From Patiria pectinifera (Eukaryota > Echinodermata > Asteroidea > Valvatida > Asterinidae): a stretch of 64,000 bases of DNA. Both the position numbers and the translations under genes were made by a program. A model generated the notes under the pieces. It ran no database searches, had not been told where the DNA came from, and saw nothing but the letters and a program-made list of their open reading frames with translations. The DNA lies in contig CM057149.1 in the NCBI GenBank assembly GCA_029964075.1, positions 29,402,197 to 29,466,196 of the forward strand, given 5' to 3'. How positions within the stretch are numbered: position 1 is the first letter of the stretch; each line of letters opens with the position of its first letter. Below, piece by piece: positions 10,901 to 22,900 of this stretch.

Positions 10901-13900
10901 TTGTGAACAAATGATCTTCCAAATTTCTTTTTTTCTCAAAATTTGATCACATGTCCATCTTAAAAAAGTGTTGGCAAAGTGTTATACAGTATCTTTGAGT
11001 ACAAACATATTGCTGGTGTGGGTGAAAGTGGTTATTTTTTCTCTTGAGAGAGCAACATTGTTTCTGTTTTGGGGATTTTTTTTCCAGGGAGACGGCAAAG
11101 CTATTTTAAGTGCCTTTGTTATATTTCGCATCTGATTAATGGCTTGGTTAACTTTCAGTTTAGATACTTGTATCATACTTGTATTTCGAGAGGCTAAAAG
11201 TAAATATTGTGATGAAATTCAGTGACAGTCTGAAGAAAGATTCAACAGTTGGTTAATTATGACTGAGTTACTCAATTGATGTTGAGTTTTAATACAGTCA
11301 GCAGACACAATATATTGAAAACAAAACCTCCTATTTTCATATTTGTTAACATATTGACATCATTTTGTTAAAGCAAAGGTCTGTGTAGTTTTAGGGAAAG
11401 TTGGACAAAAGTCATTGAAAAAGGTTTGGATATCATCGGTCCTTTCATCCAGTATCTTTAACAATATTTGGCTGAAAATTTCCCAGCCTTCGAGAGTGCG
11501 GCTGTGCAGTCAGCACACATACCTCAAGTGGACTGTCCGTTCCAGTCCCCTGCCTGCTGCCAAGCACTTGTGCCCCAGCAGAAGGAGTGGTCTTAAGCAA
11601 TCAAATCAATCCTGAAGCATGTTAAGCTCACCATACCCGGCATAGCGAGCATAGCAGGGCTGCTCTCGCCGTGGCGTGGGAAATTGCCCGGGACTAGTTC
11701 TCGATCACTCCTGGTGTCTTTGTGAGTAATTCTTGCAGTGGCTGGCTACGAGTACAGCTGGTTGGGCAAGAGGCACCCAGTTTGTGGCCTGATGGGTTGC
11801 CTGGCCTGCGGGGGAGGGATCCGCTGACCGAGCCACTAAATAGATTAAGACGGATGCGATTCCTTATAACTTGGAGAGAGAAAAAAATCACCCACAAAGA
11901 AGTGTTTTTCTTTCAAGCCTAACTTGGAAATTTGGTACACATAGCTAAATTTGAGGCATCGGCAACTGAATTTGGTGTGAGAGGAAAGGTGGCAATTGTT
12001 ACTTTTCTCACACTAGATGCTGACATAAGTGTTGATTTAAAGGGAAAACAAGACAAATTTTGTGGTTATTTCTGTTTATGGCGCGAGTTTTTGACATTGG
12101 AACAACAAATATCTACATCCATGGACAACAAATGACACAGCCTTGAACTGAACAATGTAACGAAAACTGTCCAGAAGTAAAATATCTTGCAGTTGTGTGT
12201 GAAACTAACTGTCCAGTATTTCCAAATGTTTCTGACAATCTTCTTAATTTTATGAAATTACTTTTAGATTATACTGGTTACAAGTGGTCTAGAACCATGC
12301 GCCTGGTCAACCTACCTCTAGAAGATGTATTCATTATAAAGAATTGCTGGTATTATTTAGGGGATTGAATGGATAAATCAGCCTTTCGTGTTGCCTCCAT
12401 GCATTTCCGATGACAACGTCTGGCTGGAAATACTCCACAGCTCATCTTAATGCCATTTCAAATATGTGGGTTGAAGTTTAATCAGTGTCTGAACCAGGAG
12501 ACTTGCAAGTTCAGCCAAAGTTCGCAAAGAGATTAATTTCCAATTTCTTCACAGCCGAGTGGTCTCTTGTGGGCATTGAAATGACAGTCCAGAATCCCCC
12601 CCCCCCCACAAAAAAAAAAATCTTACAAAAATAAAGAAACAAAAGAACAAAATGTTAGATTCAATGAGTCATGGTGTGTATATATGCATGTACATGATTG
12701 TGTCTGTTTCTATAGTTCAAGGCGAGCCAGTACATGTACATGTATACATGTAAAGGTATGTACAATATGTAGTTGAATACATCTGTACATTGTATACAGA
12801 TACAATGACAACAAGCCTGTTCGGTATGGCGATATTTCACGATATTTCGATTATATTTTCATATCGGAAATCGAATCGATCTCATAAAAAAAAATCGGCA
12901 CATCGTGAAATTCGATATGCCGAAAAATATCGCGATATTCTTTTGAGGTACTGCTTTTTGTAACCAAAGTCAATCCCTTACAGTTTCAATCCATCGCTAA
13001 AGCGCTCCCATGAAAAACCGCAAACGACAAATTCACTGCATTGTATTTACCGCGATAGGTCTTACCTATTCAGGGGCGGAACCAACTGACTAACGTCACG
13101 TGTATTGGATTTTGTGTCTTCCACGCTGCGCTGCACGTGGTGCAGTACAAACAACACAATTTCACCCGACGTACCAAGTGCCAAAATCGTAATCACGTGC
13201 GTGGAGTTAACCGAAGGGAAACGAAGTCTCTGACATTTCGCAAAGAAAATACGGTGCCTGTTTTGTTTTAACGGAAATGTGAATTTGTATAGACAAAACA
13301 CCACAAATACATGTGCTTGAATTGTAGATTACGAAGTTGAGAAGTGAATGTTTCGTTTCGGCACCGGCTCGAGGAGACCGCGCCGATCCCGCAATTTTTT
13401 TTTCCAGCACCAAACGACATCCGCATACGCACGTTAAGCGCCCTCTACGATACTTTTATGATACGTGGGCACTATATATTGATTAGTTTTCCACTTTTGA
13501 AGCGAGTAATGTGACAGCTCAGTCGATAATTCATTGTGTTTTATACCGCGAGGTTGCGGGTTCGAATCACGGTGTTGCACATGATTTTTTTATTATTATT
13601 ATTTTCTAACCTGAGGCTTGGGAGGATTTTATTAAAAAGGGAAATAAAGCCCGAATTTCATATATTTATATTTTTGATTTTCTTTCCATGTTTTTAGAAA
13701 AGTATAAAGTCCAAAACGTCATAGCGTATTGCGGATGTCGTACGCATTTGGGAGCCGGAGAGAAAAAAAAAATCGCCACAGGCTAGGCTTACTCCGCGCA
13801 TGGAGCTCCGCGCAGGCGAACTAGAATCAAATTTTCCTGCACGTATTTTTCCTGACTCGGAACGAGCTTCTCTTCCGTGGTTGGGCCTGGGCACTAACAC

Positions 13901-16900
13901 TTGCTTAGTGCCAAAGCTGTCCCAAACTTATGAAATCTGTTCATATTTTCAGCAACAAAAAACGTCGAAAACCAACTGTTCAGTCGCGGCTTTTACTTCG
14001 TTCACAGAACAAAAAATGCGTCACAAGAAATTGGACTGATCCATTCATTTTTTGTAAAGGGGTGTTTCACCCTCATTTTTTGAGTTAACATCGTTTTTCG
14101 AACAAAATCTTTAGAAAAAAAAATATTTTGTTAGTTTGTAACGATGAAGAACTTTTTCTGAACCAGGAAATATTTCGGACTCCATTAAAAAAAATATTAT
14201 TTGTAATTCTGAAAAGATGGAAATACTGGTAAATTGTTTTCAGTGAAGCACACCCTTGCCGCAATGGTGTGGGCTGTACTATGCGTGCGCGCACGTGTAG
14301 ATCATGTCAATGCGGCGTGCAATTGCGTGCTTGTGCTTCGTTCTTTCCTCGATATGGATTTATAATAAATTGCACATTTTTATCCAACATTTCAAGGTAA
14401 TTTTGTTTTCGATGTTTGAATGTGGAATTTGTTTTCTACCTAAATTGGCAAAGAAAATGAGACTCTAGTCAAATAAACTTGACGATTTTGTTCAGGACAT
14501 ATTGGGTCTTTTTCGCGGCAGTGGACATGCATGACATGGTGGATCGTGACTTCGGTCGTGTTTTTTTTTTTTTTTTTTTTTTGGTTGTTATTCCATTGTT
14601 CCATGAATGGAAAAATGACGTCATCACGATAATATCGCGATATCCGATATTTTTTTCACGATATGCCGATTTAAAAATAAATGGATATCGAACAGGCTTA
14701 AATGACAATAGACAAATATTGATATTTTAACAAGCCTTGAAATGAATTTCACACTTCAAACATATTTTGTGAAAAAAAATCCATTTCCATAACATTTAGG
14801 AAAACATTGAGCCACCTTTTTTGGAGTACTTAGCTTTTTGTGATTTTTTTTGGCTGCTGTGTTCTAAATCAACAACGAAATTGAAATAATTTTAGATTTT
14901 ACCACTGAAACTAATTCTGGCAAAAATTTCATTCTTTAGCCGCTCTGAAGCTCCTGTGTCACTGTTTTGCTCTGAAATATAAAAAAAATTGCATTAAAGG
15001 ATGTGACTTTTACACATTTAAATGCTTAAACAGAAAGAATTCTAAACCCATTTACAAATTTTCCAAGACGTTTAAACAAAACCCAAAATATAAAAGGGAC
15101 CTACGGTTGTACGTTCAGGCAATCTTCCTGTGATTTAAACATACATAGCACAACAAATTAATGATGTTTTCAAACCTATTTAATTTAGAAAATCTTAGAA
15201 TCACCACATTATTTGATTACATTCAGGGTACACGTACATGTAGTTGGGTTTTACTTTTTCAATGACTGCCCGCTACTTTATTATGTCATTCATTGATGAT
15301 TTATCATGTCGAATTTCAATCAGGCGTCAGCCTTTGTGAATTGCTACACATTTAAACGGTTCTTAAAATATTTGCTAAGCTTTTACAAAGTAAAACGAAA
15401 AGTCGCATCATTAATTTGCATGAGATTATAAGGCCAAAAAAAATAATAGTTCTGCTTCCGGTTACCCTACCTACCCTATTTTGATGGCCCCTACCCTAAT
15501 TTTTTTTGGGAAAAATGAGGAAAAATCCCGAAAATCATCAATTACCACCTTTTACCCTTGACTATACGCAGACACCTCCATATGATTCAACACACAAAAA
15601 ATTGGCCCCCAAATTTTTTCCTTACCTACATGTACCTTGTACCCCAGGTACTTACATGTAATCGGTAGCAGAAGAGAACTTGGTCTTGAAACTGCCTTAG
15701 AAATGGGAATGCAAAGGCTGAAAAATGAATAAAAATCAATTGACAGAGAAATGTGCAGTTCACACATTCCATTCAAAAATGCTGTTGCTTACAGGCCTTT
15801 GAAGCCCATTATTTACTCGAAAAGGCTTATCAAGGGCTAAAAGACCAGTGCCACTGATCCCTCAAAAAGTTTGAGTGATATGAGCTGGAGTTGGAGGATT
15901 TGGTGGATCACTGATGGAATGTAGGGGTTATGTCGGGTTTTTAAGTTAAAGGGTGATTGTAAGGTGCCAGTTTGTCCCTTCCCTTCACAACCCATGATTT
16001 GACTTGAAGTCACGAATGAAACTGTCACCACGGCTGACTTTCTGTCTTTGGGTTGTGTTTAATTTTACATAATAAAATTGTTAGCTGATTTGTTAGCACG
16101 TAGGAAGTTTGTCTATGAAATCAGTGTTTCTGTCTCAGTCTTCTCATGACAGAGCCAGTTTCTTGCGTGGCACACATTATTTTCTTTTGGGGCTATTACG
16201 TGAAACACTATTAAAACATTGGTTGTCACTTGTCAGGTAGCTATTTTGTCAGGATTGTTCCTGATTCCAGGATTTTTACAGAATCCCTTTTGAAATCTGG
16301 AATTCCTGAGGTTTTACCTGAGGATTTTGCAGAATTGAGGCTGTATGCAATTTTTTACGTGAAAGGCAATTGGAGGATTTTGCAGGATTGAGGTTGCATC
16401 CTAGCAAAATACCTAGGGAGTTGGGGTTATGGGATATTGAGCTCCATGCAAAAGTGTTTTGCCTTCTCCTTCCTCATTTCTCCAAACCACCAGGTGTTTT
16501 TTTTTAATCTAAAAGAATTAGAATCACAAGTTTTGTTTATTCATGCCTTTATTCATTTGTCTCTTTACTCAGGTAATGCGGTGCTACGGAGCGAAGATCT
16601 CAGATCGGAAGCCTCCAAGGAGCTGCCGTCCCGCGTCAACAGACAGCGACGCAGCACGGAGAGGCGAGAGCTGGCCCAGGTCCTGCGGTTTGACGAGCTG
16701 CGCAATGTGGGCAGCAGGACGGCTGCGGCAAGCATGATGGACACGACGGCAGCAGCGGTATCCACGCGGTGCGCCGGAACGCAAACGTTAGTCTTTGATA
16801 TTGGATGAAATTTGAACAGATTGCATGTGCATTTAACTAGTGGTGGGAGAAATCAAAGATTTCAAAATCTGTTTATCCCATTACTTTTTAAAACCGAATA

Positions 16901-19900
16901 ATGGTTTCATCAGGCGTTCTCATCCAGCTTGCAATCATGCCAAAAGAAATTACGAGTGAGGTGCCGCATGAAATGCCCTCCCAGTGATTGGGTAAAGTTT
17001 GCAGGATTCAATGACCACTGGGCCTTTACAAAAACACTTCAGAGCTGTAACGGTTGAAAAAAAAATGAATGGGAACTCTTCCGATAAGTCGAATGGGCAA
17101 GCTATTCATGAGCCAAGAATACAACTAGCAAGTGAATGCAGTTACCATCGGAGATTATGGAACAAATTGGGGGATGTTCCTGTTGTTTTCTTAAGCCTGT
17201 GTCACACAAAAAATGGAAGGCTTAATTTTTGAAGGGTGGTTTCGAATATCCAGTTTCCAAAAATCATAACCAAATAGTGGAATTCAAAGCAAATTATTAA
17301 AAATCCAGATTTAAATCCCACCACTACTTGTAACGTCGTTTAACGCACTGCACTGCTATGTCAGGTAAAGTGTTTGTGAAATTAAAAAAAAAACCTACAT
17401 GTACGTGTAGGACCAATTTTTTTTCAATTCAGCAGGAAAGAGAACGGAGTAACATTAGAAAATTTAATACCAAATCTATCATGCCCAAATCTCACACATT
17501 ATTTATTCTATGAGAACTGCCACCAATGCTCACCCTTTTACAGTCTCAATACCTAAGTCCCGCACTGTATCCCACTCATCATCCTTCATTGTCCTCACAT
17601 CCAAATTGTGGAACTCTCTACTACAATCGTACTTCCCATAATCCTCTCAAGAGCTTCATCAACAAGCTCGATATCTTATCTCCTTCCTAGTCTTTTTTTT
17701 CCTGTGTCACGAGTCCTTTCGGACAACAGATGCATTCTGCCTTTTTTTGGCATCATCCGCTAAAACAAAAAATTAAAATATATGTTGAGAATTTTTTGGT
17801 ACAAATCGATTGATGATTTCATGATGACATCAAATATTTAAATTGTTATTTTTGTGGTTTTAAACTTCCTACTTAGTTTGACTAAGTAGAAGAACTTCCT
17901 ACTTAGTTTGACTAAGTAGAAGACCATGCCTGTCAAAATCCATCACTTACTCTGCTTCACATAATGCCATAAAGGAACAAATCCGTTGGTGCTGGTGGAT
18001 TTTGATGGACTTAGTGCACATGGCTTATCTGCCAAAATCCCCCAAAATGAGGGGATGGATTTTGATTGACTTGGTAAAGGTTAGGGTTAAAGCCGGAGTC
18101 CATCATTTGTAGCTATCCAAAAAAGTAACTGGCGTAATTATTGTTGAAAAACATACTGGTGGAAAGATAGTAAGGGAACTAAACTCCCAGTGAAATTATT
18201 CTTTCTGGCAAGCTCTCATTTTGAAGAAATCAACGAAAGAAGGCATTTCCAACGGTGCGTCTTAAGAAGCACCGTAGGAAAATTTAAATTAGTAGTTCGT
18301 TTTGTTATTCGGCGCAGCGTGCACAAGCATTGGCACGACGCACAGGCGCGCGCGGTTGCTATAATTTGTCGGATCAGTGCGCGACATCGCATAAAGCTGC
18401 AATTCAAAACAGTTCAAAACATGATTCAGCAACTTTTGATTTGAAATTGCAATCCTAGAATGCTGTGTTTCTCGGAATATACAGCTGAAGCTGAACTGAA
18501 ACTTCATTAGGTTAGTTGTTCAGTATCTTTCATTAGATTTTGAACACTTTTGTTGCTTCAAACGAACAAAATGCACAAATTACAAATGATGGACTATGTC
18601 TTTAAACATACAATTATTCCTAACATCCCATGAAAGCTTCAAATGACGTGCATGTACTTGTACTTCCAACAAATAAATTGTCTGTTACAGCACAAAGAAT
18701 CACACAAGATGAGCATTCTGTCTACATTTGTGGACACACATGTGGCAATTGAAGCCCCTCGTATCGTCATGTTTGTCAGGAACTGTTTTCCCAATGCAGA
18801 ACCCCACCAGCCTAGTAGGATGGCCCTCCACTCCCGCTATCTTGTTTAATTGAAGACTAAATATTTGGCCCGCAAGCCTGGCATATTTGTGCGATATCTT
18901 TGTTTGAAGAAGTGGAGTGGTATGTTTTATGTGATATCAATAAGGAGATAAGGGCGGGCATAAGAATTCCTCCTGGTTCATGATTAGACATGATATAGCA
19001 CCCATAAGTGCGGCTTTTTTTCCCCTGTCTTTTTCATTTGTGTGTTGGCAACTTCGGTATTTCAAAAGGTACCTATCTGTGCAGTACAGTAGGCCTACTT
19101 GCAATTTTCTGCAAAGGCTTTTTTTTTCAAATCATTTCTTTTTAATATTTTCTTGTCAACAAACTGTTAAGGCATCGGATTTATAAACGATGCTATGTGG
19201 ATTTCAACCTTATTAGGGGTCGCGATGTTTGTGTTCTTGGGCTTGACACTTTACAGCAATTGCCTCTCTCCTGTGTAAATGTGTACCAGTGAGCATGAGA
19301 ACTTGTTTCACTCTCAAACTGGTGCAGAAAACTGATCTTATGGTATCATGAACAGGAGTAGGCCTAATCGGCTGTAAGGGTGCAATATTACTTATGATGC
19401 ATTCTGGGCTTATCCATTAAATTCTGCATCTTAAACATACATGTAGGCCTATTGACTAGAAAAAAAGGTCTTTTTAAGCTTGCCTATCTACATACGCACA
19501 TGTACAGTTTAAATTCATGCACACTTACCTGCAGTTGACTGAAGAGTGTCCTTTTTTGTCACAAAGAAAACTATTTGTGCAAAAACGCATGACACATGCT
19601 TTTGAAACAAAACTGTTTCAGCCGATACCGAGTTGGTAAATCTGATCAAGATGTTTGCAACTATGCAGTTACCAATTTCAGGCTTTCAAGTATTCCTACT
19701 TTTCCCACTTTTTTCTTGACATTGCTATTTTTCCTACTTTTTTTTGTCTCTCAACTCTGAAAAATGAAATCTCTTGATAATTTTTTTGTAACAGTGTTAC
19801 ACACTGTCATTTGTAAAACACACAATGAAGGGCTTGGGCATACAGGAGTACTGCAACTGCACTTCCAAGAACTTAGTTGAGGATGGAGCACAAGTGTTGT

Positions 19901-22900
19901 AAGTACAGAGCATGCCAAATAAGGCTTATGATGCTATGGACATGAGTGAGTTCCAATGAAAACTACTCCTGAAAGCCAGCAAAAGTCCTACTTTTTTACT
20001 GATTTTGTCCTCCAAAATCCAACTTTTGTCAATTAACAAAAAAAATTGTTTGATCCTACTGTTCTCCTACTTTTTATTCTGGGTCTGCTTGAAATTCTGC
20101 AGTTAGATAAACTGTGATATAAAGCTTGAAAGCCACATCTTTGATTTCATCCATACTGGTACTTGTTCCGTGTATTCAAAACAATTTTTTTTAAAATTCT
20201 CAATGAGAATCCATGTGGAGTGCAAACAATGATCAAATTATTAAGGAGTTACACATTAACTCCAGGATCTGAAAAAGGATTCGCTGGGTGTAAATATTTG
20301 TAGCAAATTCTTCTCTCGATGGAGGGCTGGAGTTACCTCAGCGGCGACATCTACTCCAAACTGCACGCCCGTCACGTATCAACAAGTTCTAGGCGGCGAG
20401 CTATGCCAGCTATGCACTAATGGCCAAGCCCCTCATACCACGCTCATATTTCAGACTCTGCCAGAATGGAGAAATTTGAATCATTGGTGGACACGCGGTC
20501 CGTGGAATAACAACTTGCAACTCTCTGGTGAAGGGGGGGGGGGGGGTTGAGATTTTCAATTGAGTGTGTTCCCGTCAGCCAAGTTGATTCATGGTCAACT
20601 GAAATTCTACTTTGTGAAGGCATTCTGTTGGGAGGGGTTTGTGGAAGGGCCGTGAAATGAGATATGACGTCTTTGCATACCATCCAGGCCGGCTTGAACA
20701 TGTGGTGGCACACTGCGTCAAAGTTTATATGGTTGTGCCTGGGGACTTCCATGTGGAATGGTCCTTATTTCCAGAGAGATTTGTCACGGTGGTCAGTTTT
20801 GAATTTGAATGGTATTGGACACCCTTTGTTGTTTTTCATTTCTGTTGCAAAAGTACATGAAGAGTTTGTTTCAAAATGCGATAAACTTCAGTTTGTACAT
20901 TTTGTAACCTTGTAGAATCCCGGGCGCTGTCCTGGTTGCCCAAAGTCGGTTTTGACAGCTGTAATGTAGATCAACGCAATTTAAGAATACAGTAAAGTGA
21001 AAAATTAAGTTTAGAAACAGCTGTTATACTTTTTTTCATTCTTAAAGTTTAAATTTTTTGTTCTCAAATGGATATATCACGTTCTGGAAATAAAGTCTTC
21101 ACTTGTTATGGATCTGTCTCCTGTTTCTCTTTTACTGTGACAGTGGAAAGTTCTAAAACTAAAAGGATTGGCATAAGGTTTTGTTAAACTTCTTATGCGA
21201 TATGTTAAGTCATTGAGTCCGGCTTGATAACTGCAGAAAAGCATTTCGGTGCGCTCAAAAACTGTTTACACTCAGTCAAAGTTTCCGCAAAGAGTTTCAT
21301 TGCATCAAAAAATTAAAAAACGAAGTAACAACTAGGCCTGCAGTAGAGTTGAGGCTTTGAGAATTCAGGCATTCTGCTTAACCAGCACATTTTGCTTGCA
21401 TCGTTTCCCATCATATACGACTTCTTGCAGTAGTTCGTGAGCTGAATGTGGTTTGATGTGAAAAATCTGTCGGCCTATTTGTTACCCATTCGCCCGCTGA
21501 GAGTATGAACAGACATGTGAATCTCATACAGTGTCCATCACCTGTCATATAATTTGTCAGCTTCTGTCTTGCGAAAAGAGGTCGTTGGTCGAAAAAGACT
21601 GATAATGGACCGATTAATCATGCAGTTGTTGGGGTCCTGTTGCCAGGGGGCAAGAGACCGATTTAATCGCAACCATCGGTGGTGAATACTTCGCATTTTA
21701 GTACGTCAACAAAATCTACAGCAGAGAACTTTTAGTTTTCATTGGAAATTTAATCCTGTTCTTGTAGCTGAACCTTTGACAACCCATTGGCATGGCTCAA
21801 ATAACTCAGTCATATTGGGTTTTGACGGGAACTTTGTGATAGCACCATAAATCTCTCTTAAAAGAACTACCTGACACAACAGTTTGAACAGTTTTCAATG
21901 TTAGTCTAAAAGAGTGTTTAATTTGTTTTTTATTTGCAGGGAAATCACGACCATGAGGTTAGAAGACAATGACGTGGGCGTCCCGGAGGTCAATCCTGCC
22001 CTCCCCACCCCCAGCACCTCGCACCTCACCCCGTCCCCCACCCACCTCCCCACCCCGTCTGGCAGTGGCAAGGAGGCGCAGCAGGTCCGGCCCTCTGTCA
22101 TCACCTGTGCCCCGTCGCAGCCGAGAGAGGGCGCTGTTCGGGATGGGCACTGTAGCGCAAACAGCCAGACCTTCGGAAGGACCAACGGTTTCACGACGTC
22201 GTCCACGTCTACACATCCAACAAATTGCCATCGCCGAGAAATTTCAATAGGTAAGTGCAAGCAAAAGCAGACATCTGGATCCTGTTAATGTCACAATAAT
22301 ACAAAATTATTAATTTCCATTTAAACACGATAAAAATGTCACAAGCCTTAACCCTAACCCCCTAGGCCCTTGTTGCTTACAACCATCCTCAATCCTCCAA
22401 ACTGCTCCAAAATTTTTCAACTCCGCCTAAATTTTTCAAAATTGTCAGACAGTCCTGCCTCAAAATGCATTCATCCTCAATCCTCCAAAATCCTCCTCAT
22501 CCCAAAACTTTGCACTCGTGTTTAAATGAAGGGTAACCAACGCCAAATCCTTCAAAATCATCAGACAGTCCTGCCTCAAAATGCATTCATCCTCAATCCT
22601 CCAAAATCCTCTTGTGCTTCATTCACCATTCATCCTCAATCCTCCAAAATCCTCATGTGCTTCAATCACCATTCATCCTCAATCCTCCAGAATCCTCATT
22701 TGATTCAATCACCATTCATCCTCAATCCTCTAGAATCCTCCAAAACCGCCAGGAGGATTTTGGAGGAGTGAGGTGGGTTAGGGTTAACCTTCATTTGTTT
22801 TGAAATATTGGCATTTAATTACCAACAAATTAATGATAAAATTTAATCTTCATGAGAGATAGAAAAGAAACTCAGCTGATTACAGTTTTTAAGGAGCTGA

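Larger units (their letters stand above)
7916..16572 (+). other. VGLL4 intron 1
   Basis: An 8.7 kb intron with GT-AG ends. It holds the TTA-flanked element (9110-10238), a Penelope-like motif (10381-10412), the hAT-like element (12812-14700) and a MITE B copy. I see no further supported exon. Confidence 0.8.

Noticed and set aside
18190..18444. Candidate extra VGLL4 exon in intron 2
   Set aside because: The frame lacks any VGLL4 motif, and the known exons already join in phase without it.
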